Shown: positions 16,405 to 25,016, counted from the stretch's first letter. The stretch is DNA of 64,000 nucleotides from Eggerthella sinensis (GCF_003339815.1 NZ_PPTT01000013.1:42626-106625), one strand, 5' to 3'. Made by a program: numbers and translations. The notes: generated from the letters alone by a model not told the origin.

Positions 16405-17901
16405 CTACTTTTGTGCGTGTTCCTGTAGCAGGTCGATGAGTTCTTGCTTGGAGTGGACGTCGAGTTTCGCGTATACGTTCTTCGCGTGGGTGCGCACGGT
16501 GTTCTCGGAGAGGCACAGCGCGTCGGCGATGTAGGCCTTGCTGCGCCCTTGCGCGATGAGCAGCGCCACCTCGGTCTCGCGCTCGGACAGGTCGAACGCG
16601 TCGCGAAACCACGCGTGCGCGTTCTGATCATCCTGCGTCTCGGGCAGTGCCGCCGGAGCGTTGCCGGGACTCGCGGTTGTCGCGGGCGTCCGTCGCACGC
16701 GCGCCTCGTCTTCGGTGAACAGCGGGCGCACGCGCAGAATGCCGTCCGACAGCAGCAGCGCCATGCTTGCCGCCAGTGCAAACACCACGATGCCGATGAC
16801 GGCCGTCACCGCGTACGACGATGCGCCCACCGCTCCCAGCACCACGATGAGCACGCGGCCCGCATCGCGCGACAGCACGCGCGCGGCCCAGGCGAACCCG
16901 TACACGGCGTACACGTCGGTGGTGGTGTGGCGCGCCACGTCCTGCAGCGTCACCCACAGCACGCCCAGCATGAGCGTGTCGGCGATGTTCACCGTGGCAA
17001 TGGCGAGCCCCGTGAAGTGTCCGGGAAACACCGACAGGATGAGCATGCCCACGGCCACGAGCATGATTTCGATACGCCACAAAAACGAGAAGCTCAGCCG
17101 CTTGTTCTTCACGATGAACCACCAGATGATGAACAGGCTGATAATCACCACGCCCATCTGATGCACGGTGCGCTGAAACGCGTCCATGGGCACGGGCTCG
17201 CCTGCGGGGAAGCCCCGCGAGATGCCCAGCGCCAGCCCGAACACCGCAAGACCGCCGAAGATGAACAGCATGGTGGTACGCGGCTCTTTGTCGTACACGG
17301 GCTCGGGCGTCGCCTGCGCTCCCACATCCACCTTCATGGCACGCTGATAGCACAAAAGCGCGATGGCCGGCATGAACATGCTCACCGTGTAGCTGAGCGC
17401 CTCGGGCGCGAAGCTGAGCGCGAGCCCGCCGAGCGATCCGAGCGCCAGCGACAGGAACCCGTACAGCACGGCTTGGCGCAATCCCAGCCGCACGTAGGCT
17501 GCCGTCCACATGCCGCCGCCAAGCGCCCCGCCGATGCCGGCGCACACGCTTGCCACCGCCAGGATTTCGACGGCGCCGGTTTCCTTGCCCGCCAAGATGA
17601 GCACGGTGGAAAACGTCATGACGGCAAACCCGAGCCACGCCACCGCGGTGCGCCCGCTCTTGGAAAACGGCTTGTGCAGCGCAATAGCCGCGCCGATGAC
17701 CATGACCAATCCGTATGCGAGGTTGTTGACGATGGTGAACAGCCCGTCGTCGCTCTGCGTGTACGAAGCGAACAGGTTGACCTGCAACCACACGCGCGTG
17801 GCGGCAAGGCCTAAAAACGACGGCAGAAACGCGCCGGTCAGGGCGAGTAGCGAGTTCGTTCGAGCGGCTTCGCTCGCAGGTGCCATCCATCCTCGATTCA
17901 T
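16405..17901 (-). CDS. Membrane-anchored LuxR-family regulator, divergent from a flavoprotein reductase
   Basis: About 498 residues: roughly twelve membrane helices, a linker near 385-430 and a LuxR DNA-binding domain at the end (LSERETEVALLIAQGRSKAYIAD then TVRTHAKNVYAKLDVHSKQELIDLL). The start is uncertain: ATG 17901 and ATG 17886 both lack a clear ribosome site, and the open frame extends to 17976. It is divergent from the Tat flavoprotein at 18098, with a long inverted repeat in between, so local control of that gene is inferred. The membrane half has no transport motif that I recognise. Confidence 0.82.
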   Translation of the reverse strand: MNRGWMAPASEAARTNSLLALTGAFLPSFLGLAATRVWLQVNLFASYTQSDDGLFTIVNNLAYGLVMVIGAAIALHKPFSKSGRTAVAWLGFAVMTFSTVLILAGKETGAVEILAVASVCAGIGGALGGGMWTAAYVRLGLRQAVLYGFLSLALGSLGGLALSFAPEALSYTVSMFMPAIALLCYQRAMKVDVGAQATPEPVYDKEPRTTMLFIFGGLAVFGLALGISRGFPAGEPVPMDAFQRTVHQMGVVIISLFIIWWFIVKNKRLSFSFLWRIEIMLVAVGMLILSVFPGHFTGLAIATVNIADTLMLGVLWVTLQDVARHTTTDVYAVYGFAWAARVLSRDAGRVLIVVLGAVGASSYAVTAVIGIVVFALAASMALLLSDGILRVRPLFTEDEARVRRTPATTASPGNAPAALPETQDDQNAHAWFRDAFDLSERETEVALLIAQGRSKAYIADALCLSENTVRTHAKNVYAKLDVHSKQELIDLLQEHAQK

Positions 17902-17976
17902 GCAGGGAATACGGTAGGGCAATAAGTATATACGAGCGCGGCCGAACGTGCGCCTGGGCGCGATGCTCCCCCTCAC

Positions 17977-18025
17977 ACCTTCCGGGTGAATCTGGGCGCC
18001 CTCGTGCGGTTTTCACCCGGAAGGT
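17977..18025. promoter_or_regulatory. 14-bp inverted repeat in the luxR/flavoprotein divergent promoter
   Basis: ACCTTCCGGGTGAA (17977-17990) and its exact complement TTCACCCGGAAGGT (18012-18025) flank 21 bases. The arms lie about 35 bp apart start to start, on nearly the same DNA face. The position between a LuxR gene and its divergent partner makes it the likely operator; a transcribed hairpin is the alternative. Confidence 0.6.
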
Positions 18026-18097
18026 GGCTTCTGGTCTGCGCGTACGGCGCGTAGAGTGCAGGGCATGAAGCACCATCCAGGGAGGAAAGGAACCATC

Positions 18098-19603
18098 ATG
18101 ACGGGAACAAGCAAGAAGAACGCGGCAGCCATGCCGCTCACGCGTCGCCAGTTCGCCCAGGCGCTGACCGGCGGCTTGGCCACCATGGCTCTCGGCAGCC
18201 TTTTCGGCTGCGCGCCGCAGGAGGCAGCTGCGGCCGAAGCGCACGAGACGGTTGACTACGACGTGGTGGTATTGGGAGGCGGCGGCGCCGGCGTGACGGC
18301 AGCCGGCCAGGCGGCAGCCGCGGGCGCGAAGACGGTGCTGCTTGAGAAGATGGCGTGGCTCGCGGGCTCCAGCTCGCTCGCCATCGGCACTTTCTACGGC
18401 GCGGGCACGCAGCTGCAGAAGGACGCGGGCATCGAGGACGACCCGGCGGGGCTGCTCGAGTACTTCCTGTCGCGTGGCGGCGACAAGCTCGATTATGACG
18501 TGCAGAAGTTCTGCGCCGAGCACTTCGGCGAAACCATCGACTGGCTGACGGGCGAGCTGGGCGTGCCCTTCAAGGAGACGGTGTCGAAGAAGGGCAAAGA
18601 CCCGGTGCCGCGCGGCCACAACTGTGCCAACAACGCCATGGACGCCCTGCGCGCCGTGACGGCGTACGCCCAGGAGCATGGTGCCGAGTTCCATTTCGGC
18701 ACGACGGTGGAATCGCTCGTGGTGGACTCGAGCGGTGCGGTGACCGGCGTGCTTGCGAAGCGCGGCAACGGCTCGGTGGTGTGCTACAACGCGAGGAGCG
18801 TTATCGTGTCCACCGGCGGCTTCTGCCGCAACGTGGAGATGATCGACGAGTACTGCCCCGACTACACGGGCGTGTATACGGAGGTGGGCGTCGGCTGCAC
18901 GGGCGAGGGCCTGCGCATGGGCCTCGACATCGGCGCCGATTACGTGGGCCATGGCGGCACGAACGGCATCCTCGCGTGTCCGGTGGAGCCGGGCCAGTCG
19001 AAGCTCATCAGCAACAAGGCGCTGTGGGTGAACAGCTTGGGCGAGCGCTTCGCGAACGAAGCGGGCCAGACCCACGACATCTACTACGACGTGGCGCATT
19101 TCGACGATCAGAAGTTCTTCGCGGTGTACGACCAGGCCATGGTGGAGTCGCTTGACGACGACCTGCGCTCCAAGCTGGAATTCGGCCTCGAGCAGGGCAT
19201 GTTCGCGAAAGCCGACACGGTGGCCGAAGCGGCGAGCGCGCTCGGCATCGACGGCGCCGCAGCGCAGGCGACGCTCGACGCGTACAACGAGCTTGCTGCC
19301 GCGGGCGAGGACACCCAGTTCAAGAAGAAGGCCGAGAACCTCATTCCGCTCACCGCGGCCCCGTACTACGTGCTCACCATGGGCGTGTGCACGCATGGCA
19401 GCTTCGGCGGCTACCGCGTGAACACCGACTTCCAGGTGCTCGACACCGACGGCCAGCCCATTCAGAACCTCTACGCGGCGGGCGAAGTATGCTGCGGCAC
19501 GTTCATCTACGATGACTACCCGGCGGGCGGCTGCGGCCTCAACTGGTCGTACACCTCCGGTCGCTTCTCCGGTGCCAACGCGGCGAAGGCGGCCATCGCC
19601 TAG
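18098..19603 (+). CDS. Tat-exported FAD-dependent reductase (fumarate reductase/flavocytochrome c flavoprotein family)
   Basis: 501 residues. A twin-arginine signal (TRRQFAQ around 15-21) is followed by a lipobox-like SLFGC with Cys38, so a membrane-tethered extracytoplasmic lipoprotein is likely. The FAD-binding start is DVVVLGGGGAGVTAA at 55-69 and the C-terminal FAD site is YAAGEVCCGTFIYDDYPAGGCGLNWSYTSGR. There is no FMN-binding domain and no haem motif, unlike many relatives. The family reduces fumarate, urocanate, methacrylate and other enoates; the substrate here is unknown. GGAGG and AAAGGAA precede the ATG at 18098; the upstream in-frame ATG at 18065 lacks a site. The membrane LuxR gene is divergent. 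Confidence 0.85.
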   Translation: MTGTSKKNAAAMPLTRRQFAQALTGGLATMALGSLFGCAPQEAAAAEAHETVDYDVVVLGGGGAGVTAAGQAAAAGAKTVLLEKMAWLAGSSSLAIGTFYGAGTQLQKDAGIEDDPAGLLEYFLSRGGDKLDYDVQKFCAEHFGETIDWLTGELGVPFKETVSKKGKDPVPRGHNCANNAMDALRAVTAYAQEHGAEFHFGTTVESLVVDSSGAVTGVLAKRGNGSVVCYNARSVIVSTGGFCRNVEMIDEYCPDYTGVYTEVGVGCTGEGLRMGLDIGADYVGHGGTNGILACPVEPGQSKLISNKALWVNSLGERFANEAGQTHDIYYDVAHFDDQKFFAVYDQAMVESLDDDLRSKLEFGLEQGMFAKADTVAEAASALGIDGAAAQATLDAYNELAAAGEDTQFKKKAENLIPLTAAPYYVLTMGVCTHGSFGGYRVNTDFQVLDTDGQPIQNLYAAGEVCCGTFIYDDYPAGGCGLNWSYTSGRFSGANAAKAAIA

Positions 19604-19621
19604 GCAGACCAGCGGCCCAAA

Positions 19622-19666
19622 ACAGCGAGAAGCCCCGGGACATGTCGCCCCGGGGCTTCTCGCTGT
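19622..19666. terminator. Bidirectional-looking terminator between the flavoprotein gene and acpP
   Basis: An 18-bp perfect stem (19622-19639 with 19649-19666) around a 9-base loop. Read on the minus strand it is followed at once by TTTT, which suits the end of acpP transcripts; on the plus strand the T-run is absent but the stem could still protect the flavoprotein message. Confidence 0.75.
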
Positions 19667-19673
19667 AACGAAC

Positions 19674-19892
19674 CTACAAAGAGTCGATGTAGGTTACGAG
19701 ATCGCCGACGGTGTCGAGCCCTTCGGGCTCGCCGAAGTCCACTTCGCAGGCCTCTTCGAGGTCGCAGATCAGCTCAACCATGTCGAGCGAATCGATGCCG
19801 AGCGAATCGAACGTCGAGGCGGGCTCAACGGTGGCGGGGTCGATGTCAAGGTTTTCCTCGAGGATCTTCGTAATGGTGTCGATGGTTGCCAT
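19674..19892 (-). CDS. acpP: Acyl carrier protein
   Basis: A 72-residue acidic carrier of fatty acyl intermediates. The phosphopantetheine site is Ser35 in DSLGIDSLDMVEL. The start at 19892 follows AGGAG and gives MATIDTITKILEE. It stands alone, with no other fatty-acid gene beside it, and has its own promoter and terminator. An alternative role in a specialised pathway cannot be excluded but nothing nearby suggests one. Confidence 0.9.
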   Translation of the reverse strand: MATIDTITKILEENLDIDPATVEPASTFDSLGIDSLDMVELICDLEEACEVDFGEPEGLDTVGDLVTYIDSL

Positions 19893-19924
19893 GCCGCTCC
19901 TATCGTCTGGTTTCGGTAGCACCC

Positions 19925-19953
19925 ATTGTATCGGACAACGCACGAAGAGTTAA
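19925..19953 (-). promoter_or_regulatory. acpP promoter
   Basis: On the minus strand: TTAACT (19953-19948), 17 bases, TACAAT (19930-19925), then a leader of about 30 bases to the acpP start. The -35 hexamer overlaps the stop codon of the upstream lipoprotein gene. Confidence 0.6.
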
Positions 19954-20552
19954 CCAACGGGCAGGAGTTCGGTAATCTCCACAAAGGTGCATACGGCAAG
20001 CTGTTCGTCGGCGTCCTTCAGCTTCCCGATGACGGATTCGTCTTCCACGAGGGTCGCTTTCACTACCGAACCCTGGTGGCGCAGCTCTTTCGTCTCCGCC
20101 GTCGGATTCGGCACGTCGAAGGCGATCATGCCGATCTTCGCTCGCTCGAAGTTCGCCTTCGTCTGGTTTTCGGCCCAGGTGAACGCGACGTACGTTCCGT
20201 CGATCATGGCCGCAGGCACGAAGATGGCGATGTTCGGCGTGCCGTCCTCGTTCGAGGTGGAGACGACGCATTCGGTCTGGTACGCCATGACGGCGTCTTG
20301 CAGCTGCGTTTCGGCGAAGGTGGTGTACTTGTTTGTGGCCAGGCTTGCGGAGGATACCGCGTCGACCCACTCGTGCACTTCGTCTGCGCTCGCATCCACC
20401 TCTTGCACTGGCGCTTCGGCAGCGACGCTTTGCTGCTGCGGCGCGCATCCCGTCAGGCCGGCGCCCGCCATGATGCCGAGAACGCCCGTCGCCGTGATCC
20501 CCTGAATAAACGAACGTCGGTTGAGTTGCTTGCTCTGAGATTGTTCTTCCAT
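19950..20552 (-). CDS. Tat-exported lipoprotein with a PNPOx-like flavin-binding fold
   Basis: 200 residues. Twin-arginine signal NRRSFIQG at 11-18, hydrophobic stretch and lipobox LTGC with Cys36. The remaining 160 residues resemble the split beta-barrel of pyridoxamine-phosphate-oxidase-like and FMN reductase-like proteins: MAYQTECVVSTSNEDGTPNIAIFVPA, AKIGMIAFDVPNP, and a C-terminal CTFVEITELL. Such domains bind FMN, F420 or haem. Tat export suggests the cofactor is loaded in the cytoplasm. It is divergent from a membrane LuxR gene with direct repeats between them, so an inducible extracytoplasmic redox enzyme is inferred. The substrate is unknown. Confidence 0.72.
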   Translation of the reverse strand: MEEQSQSKQLNRRSFIQGITATGVLGIMAGAGLTGCAPQQQSVAAEAPVQEVDASADEVHEWVDAVSSASLATNKYTTFAETQLQDAVMAYQTECVVSTSNEDGTPNIAIFVPAAMIDGTYVAFTWAENQTKANFERAKIGMIAFDVPNPTAETKELRHQGSVVKATLVEDESVIGKLKDADEQLAVCTFVEITELLPVG

Positions 20553-20646
20553 GATTCATCCCTTCTGACAGAGGGGCGCGCATTCGCTCGCCCCGTTCCC
20601 TTGTTTTTAGGATTCTGCCTCGAAGACGGCGGTTCGCCTTGCCGCC

Positions 20647-20696
20647 TTTTGCGGTATTTTGCTCCGCTTCGCCTCTGCCCTGTTTTGCGGTATTTT
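20647..20696. repeat. Two perfect 14-bp direct repeats ahead of a membrane LuxR gene
   Basis: TTTTGCGGTATTTT occurs at 20647-20660 and again at 20683-20696, 36 bp apart start to start, in the gap between the PNPOx-like lipoprotein gene and the divergent LuxR gene. The spacing is close to that of the 17977/18012 repeat (35 bp). They are probably operator half-sites for the neighbouring regulator. Confidence 0.6.
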
Positions 20697-20785
20697 TTGT
20701 TTTGGCCGTTTGAGGCGCGAGGTGTGCGGGGCATCGGGGCCGCCCAACGGTTAGAATACGGAGGTACTTGACGCGAGAGGGGATC

Positions 20786-22231
20786 ATGCAAGACAGCCGC
20801 TACGCAACGCAGGCAGCAGACTATCGTCGGTTCTTCGTCAACGGTCGGACGCTGGCGCTTGCGCTGGGATACGGGCTGTTTCGGGGTGCCAATTCTCTGC
20901 TGTACTCCTCGGCGCTCGCCTCGGTGCCCACGTCAACGCTGTTCATCGCCGACATGTCCTTCTCCATGACAACCGCGCTGTCGTCGCTGCTGTGCGCGCT
21001 CGTGGTGATGGCGCTTGCGTGGAAGGGCTTCATCCCCGGTTTCCGCCTACCCGTGATGCTGCCGGCATTGCTGCTGCTCCTGGTTGCCGCTCCCGCCGTG
21101 GCTCCTTGGATCGCTCCCGGCTCATCGGGGGTGTTCGTGTTCTTGGCGCTGACGTACGGCGTTGCATCGACGTGCCTGAACCTCTCGTGGCTCGAGGTTG
21201 TGGCCCATCAGACGCCGGCGCGGATCGCGGGCATTCTGGCGCTGGGCATGCTGGTGAAAAGCTTGATCACGTTGGCGTGCGGCAGCCTGATGGGCGTGCC
21301 GTTCGTCGTCGCGGTGGGCGTGCTGCTCATCGGCGCGGTCGCGTTGCTGCTGCGCGCGAGGGGCCGCGCGTGGCTCGATTCCTCCGAAGACGATGCGGCG
21401 CCCGTGACGTTCAAGGCGTATCGACAGGGCGTGATGGGAATCGCCGACGCGTTGGTGGTTTCGATCGTCCTCGAGGCGATGGTGAGCATCCTCAACGGGT
21501 TCTTCCTCGGCGTCGCCACCGACGGGTCGGGCATCATCTCCGCTGTTGGGGCTATTTCGGCGGCGCTCGTGTTCTGTTTCGTCGTGGTCGTCGTCGCCCG
21601 CGCGGTGGACGTGGAACGGCTGTACCGCTATCTGTTCCCGATATTGCTGGCGCTTGTGCTGCTGCTGCCGCTCACGTTGGGAAGCTGGGCTTCGCAAGCG
21701 CTCCAGGGCTTGCTGGTGCTCGTGTACGAGTTTATCTCGTTCAGTGCGCTGTACTTCATCCTGTGCCAGATACAGTGGAAGAAGCTTAAGACATACGTGC
21801 TGTTCGCGTTCGCCACGGCTTGCATCCGCCTGTCGCAGCTGCTGTTCGGCATGGCGGGCTATTGGCTGGGAGGAGCGTCGGGCAATGAGGCCGAGGGTTT
21901 GTACTGGATCGTCATCATCGCGGCGGTGTACGGGCTTTCCATGGTGCTGCTGTACCTGACGCGACGGCGGCCGTCGACCGACGAGAAGCGCGTGATCGTG
22001 GTCACCGAGGAGGATCGTTTCGCGACACGCGCCGAAGAGCTGGTGGCCGAATACCGCATCACGGCGCGCGAGTCGGAGATCATGCTGCAGCTTGCGCGGG
22101 GCCGCTCGGCCGCGTTCATCGCCGACGAGCTGGTGTGCTCACCTGCGACGGTGCGCACGCATATGAAGAACATCTACGCGAAGCTCGGCGTGCATTCGAA
22201 GCAGGAGCTCATCGACCTGTTCGCCGACTGA
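20786..22231 (+). CDS. Membrane-anchored LuxR-family regulator, divergent from the PNPOx-like lipoprotein
   Basis: About 481 residues: ten to twelve hydrophobic helices over the first 395 residues, then a LuxR-type DNA-binding domain (YRITARESEIMLQLARGRSAAFIADELV, followed by TVRTHMKNIYAKLGVHSKQELIDLF). It has almost no linker compared with the paralogue at 6413. GAGAGGGG precedes the ATG at 20786; the in-frame TTG at 20768 is less likely. The HTH is closest by eye to that of the 16405 paralogue. Ligand unknown; the target is inferred to be the divergent lipoprotein gene. Confidence 0.84.
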   Translation: MQDSRYATQAADYRRFFVNGRTLALALGYGLFRGANSLLYSSALASVPTSTLFIADMSFSMTTALSSLLCALVVMALAWKGFIPGFRLPVMLPALLLLLVAAPAVAPWIAPGSSGVFVFLALTYGVASTCLNLSWLEVVAHQTPARIAGILALGMLVKSLITLACGSLMGVPFVVAVGVLLIGAVALLLRARGRAWLDSSEDDAAPVTFKAYRQGVMGIADALVVSIVLEAMVSILNGFFLGVATDGSGIISAVGAISAALVFCFVVVVVARAVDVERLYRYLFPILLALVLLLPLTLGSWASQALQGLLVLVYEFISFSALYFILCQIQWKKLKTYVLFAFATACIRLSQLLFGMAGYWLGGASGNEAEGLYWIVIIAAVYGLSMVLLYLTRRRPSTDEKRVIVVTEEDRFATRAEELVAEYRITARESEIMLQLARGRSAAFIADELVCSPATVRTHMKNIYAKLGVHSKQELIDLFAD

Positions 22232-22251
22232 GGGCGGCGCCCGGCAATGGA

Positions 22252-22281
22252 AACGCCGGCGATGTGGAATCCGCCGGCGTT
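22252..22281. terminator. Hairpin between convergent luxR and hpf
   Basis: Arms AACGCCGGCG (22252-22261) and CGCCGGCGTT (22272-22281) with a 10-base loop. Only a weak T-rich stretch (CGTTTG) follows on the plus strand. It lies between two convergent stops and may serve both. Confidence 0.5.
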
Positions 22282-22313
22282 CGTTTGTGCGAGGTTGGGG
22301 GAGGCGAAACCGT

Positions 22314-22889
22314 TTATTCCTCCGTCTGCTTGAGCAGGCCGTATCCACCGTCGTCGCGGCGGTACAGCACGTTCACCAGGCCGCTGTCGCGGTCGGTGTA
22401 GGCGAAGAAGTCGTGACCGAGCAGGTCGATCTTCACGAGCGCTTCCTCTTCGGTGAGCGGCTCGAACTCGATCGTCTTCACGCGCACCACTTCGTCATCG
22501 GAAAGTTCTTCCATGAGCCCGTCAACGTCCAGCTCGCCGGCGGCGGAAGGCTCGATGCGGATGGTCTCGTCGGCGGCGCGCAGCTTGCGGTCGACCACCT
22601 TCGTCTTGTACTTGCGCAGCTGACGGACCACCTTGGCGGCGGCGACGTCGATGGCGGCGTACATATCCTCTTCGTGCTCTTCAACGCGAATGATGTGGCC
22701 CTTCGTGCGCAGCGTGACTTCGCAGACGGCAGGGCGAGGGTTGGCAGGGTTCTTCTCAACGAACAACACGATCTCGGCTACGAGCGGGTCGATATCCATG
22801 ACCTTCATGGAATTGCCGATCTTCTCCTCGGCGTACTCGCGCAGTGCGTCGGTTACAGGCATTTTGCGTCCGGTGACGGTAATGCTCAT
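22314..22889 (-). CDS. hpf: Long-form ribosome hibernation promoting factor
   Basis: 191 residues. The N-terminal domain (about 1-100) is the ribosome-binding beta-alpha-beta-beta-beta-alpha fold of the HPF/YfiA family (MSITVTGRKMPVTDALREYAEEKI). The C-terminal domain (about 130-191, VRVKTIEFEPLTEEEALVKIDLLGHDFFAYTDRDS) is the dimerisation module that drives 100S ribosome formation in stationary phase. The ATG at 22889 was chosen over GTG 22898 for its AGGTG site and conserved N-terminus. Confidence 0.93.
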   Translation of the reverse strand: MSITVTGRKMPVTDALREYAEEKIGNSMKVMDIDPLVAEIVLFVEKNPANPRPAVCEVTLRTKGHIIRVEEHEEDMYAAIDVAAAKVVRQLRKYKTKVVDRKLRAADETIRIEPSAAGELDVDGLMEELSDDEVVRVKTIEFEPLTEEEALVKIDLLGHDFFAYTDRDSGLVNVLYRRDDGGYGLLKQTEE

Positions 22890-23187
22890 AGCGATCACCT
22901 CTTACCTCGTGGCGAATAAAAAAACAGCTCGGTCGCAGACGTCGCGCCTGGTCATGCGAGTGATCGGGTGATATGCCCTCCACGCGAACTCCAAGCCGAC
23001 TCCTTACGCCTAAGCTGATGAGTACAGGATAGCGCAATTCCTGACAGTTTGGCCGGGCATTTTCCGACTTGTGAACTCGGCCCGAGGAACCGAGCTTGTG
23101 AAATCGCTCTAAAAACGGGTAACAATCGAGCGGACGCACCAGGTAGTTGGGTGATAATACAACAAACGACAAGGCCGAAAGGGCATC
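22890..23187. promoter_or_regulatory. 298-base divergent promoter region of hpf and nhaA
   Basis: No gene is seen. Near nhaA an extended -10-like element TGATAATAC lies at 23152-23160, 28 bases before the start. An imperfect direct repeat CTTGTGAA(C/A)TCG occurs at 23068-23079 and 23095-23106 (11 of 12 matching). Nothing matches a riboswitch that I can recognise. Confidence 0.4.
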
Positions 23188-24996
23188 ATGACCGATACGA
23201 ATCAAGACGGCACCCAGCGCATCTTCATCAAAGAAGTGCAGGGTCATCAGGCACGATACAAAAAGCTCATCCAGTTCACGCACTCGTCCACGAAGGCGGC
23301 CGGCGCCATGCTGCTGGCGGCCGTGGTGGCGCTCATCGTCGCGAACACGGGCGCGTACGAGGCGTTTATCGACTTTTGGCACACCGAGGCGGGCTTCTTC
23401 TTCGGCGACTCGTTTGCGGGCATGTCGCTTGCGCATGTGATCAACGACATTTTCATGGCCGTGTTCTTCCTGCTCGTGGGTTTGGAAGTGAAGTACGAGC
23501 TGACGGTGGGCGAGCTGACGAACATCCGCCAAGCGCTGCTGCCCATCATGGCGGCCATCGGCGGCGTCATCGCGCCCATCGGCATCTACCTGGTGTTCAA
23601 CGCCGCGAACCCCGAGACGGCGCAGGGGTGGGGCGTTCCCACCGCCACCGACATCGCGTTCGCGCTGGGCATTCTGGCCCTGCTGGGCAACCGCGTGCCG
23701 AGCGGCGTGCGCGTGTTCCTCAGCACGTTGGCCGTGGCCGACGACATCATCGCCATTTTGGTCATCGCCATCTTCTACGGCCACAGCCCGTCGATCTTCT
23801 GGCTGGGCGCGGCGGCCGTCGTGCTGGTGGTGCTCGTGCTCATGAACCGCAACCACATCTACTCGCTCATCCCGTATCTGCTGGTGGGTGCGGTGCTGTG
23901 GTACTGCGTGTTCATGTCGGGCGTGCATTCCACCATCGCCGGCGTGCTGCTGGCGTTCGTCATTCCGTCGGGCTCGCGCGTGAACCTCAAGGGCTTCATC
24001 ACTTGGTCGGGCAATAAGGTGCGCCAGGCGCGCGACGCGTTCGAGCCTGAAACGCCCGTCATCGCGCAGGGCGCGTACATCGAAACCGTGCAGGACCTCA
24101 GCCGCGTGGCGCGTCAGGTGGTGCCGCCCGCGACGCGCCTCGAGCACCGCCTGTACCCGTGGGTGTACTTCGGCATCCTGCCGCTGTTCGCGCTCACGAA
24201 CGCGGATGTCAGCTTCACCGGCATGGACATCGGCGCTATGCTCACCGATCCCGTGCTGTACGGCGTCATGCTGGGCCTGCTGCTGGGCAAGCCGTTGGGC
24301 ATCATGCTCATGAGCTTCGCCATTGTGAAGAGCAAGCTGGCCTCGCTGCCCGAGAACGTGAACTGGTTCCATATGCTGGGCGCGAGCATCCTGGGCGGCG
24401 TCGGCTTCACCATGGCCATCTTCGTGGCGAACCTCGCGTTCACCGACGAGATGCACATCGCCACGGCGAAGCTGGCCATTCTGGCGGCGTCGCTTCTGGC
24501 CGGCGTGCTGGGCTTCGTGTTCCTCATGCTGCAGGCGAAGGCGGCGCAGAAGCGCGGCGTGGCCTACCTGTCGATGCAGACCGACGACGAGAACCTGCAG
24601 ACGGCCGACCGCGACGCCGTGCACGACAGCGAGCAGATGCTGCGCGACATCGACGATGCCGAGATCGAGGACTTCAAGCTGGTGAAGAAGCACTCCGGCG
24701 TGTTCGAGATCGCCGTTGACCTGGGCCCGACGGGCCTGCTGGGCGGCGGCTCAATCGGGGACGTGCGCGAGGCCATCCGCGACGAGGTGGTGCGCGTGCT
24801 GCGCGACGAGGGCGAGGACGAGCTGCTGGAGAAGGTGCAGCGCGAGTTCGAGGACCACGAGGGCGAGCCGCCGCTCATCAGCGTCGAAGAGGCGCTGCGT
24901 CGTTCCGGTGAGAAGGAGCGGCTGCGCGATGCCCTGCGCCGCGAGGGCCAGGATGCCATCGGCATGGCGGGCGGTTCCGGCGAAGACAAACGCTAG
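23188..24996 (+). CDS. nhaA: NhaA-type Na+/H+ antiporter with a ~180-residue cytoplasmic tail
   Basis: 602 residues. The first 430 or so are the NhaA membrane domain with about twelve helices. The family's key acidic residues are visible as TDIAFALG (Asp155) and the paired aspartates in VADDIIAI (Asp185-Asp186), which carry Na+ or H+. The protein would expel Na+ using the proton gradient. Residues after about 430 (from KAAQKRGVAYLSMQ) form a charged, helical tail absent from standard NhaA of about 390 residues; it is rich in E, D and R and probably regulatory or oligomerising. GAAAGGG precedes the ATG. Confidence 0.92.
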   Translation: MTDTNQDGTQRIFIKEVQGHQARYKKLIQFTHSSTKAAGAMLLAAVVALIVANTGAYEAFIDFWHTEAGFFFGDSFAGMSLAHVINDIFMAVFFLLVGLEVKYELTVGELTNIRQALLPIMAAIGGVIAPIGIYLVFNAANPETAQGWGVPTATDIAFALGILALLGNRVPSGVRVFLSTLAVADDIIAILVIAIFYGHSPSIFWLGAAAVVLVVLVLMNRNHIYSLIPYLLVGAVLWYCVFMSGVHSTIAGVLLAFVIPSGSRVNLKGFITWSGNKVRQARDAFEPETPVIAQGAYIETVQDLSRVARQVVPPATRLEHRLYPWVYFGILPLFALTNADVSFTGMDIGAMLTDPVLYGVMLGLLLGKPLGIMLMSFAIVKSKLASLPENVNWFHMLGASILGGVGFTMAIFVANLAFTDEMHIATAKLAILAASLLAGVLGFVFLMLQAKAAQKRGVAYLSMQTDDENLQTADRDAVHDSEQMLRDIDDAEIEDFKLVKKHSGVFEIAVDLGPTGLLGGGSIGDVREAIRDEVVRVLRDEGEDELLEKVQREFEDHEGEPPLISVEEALRRSGEKERLRDALRREGQDAIGMAGGSGEDKR

Positions 24997-25010
24997 ACCT
25001 CCCGTTGCGC

Positions 25011-25016
25011 TATACT
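25011..25016 (+). promoter_or_regulatory. -10 element upstream of glmU
   Basis: TATACT between nhaA and glmU, giving a leader of about 90 bases. No clear -35 hexamer is seen. Confidence 0.35.

Noticed and set aside
16628..19396. 922-codon minus-strand frame over the LuxR/flavoprotein pair
   Set aside because: Overlaps two well-supported genes and has no family motif; a shadow of high GC at third positions.
22890..23187. Sodium or other riboswitch upstream of nhaA
   Set aside because: The length is suitable, but I see no conserved pairing or known aptamer motif, only a short imperfect direct repeat.
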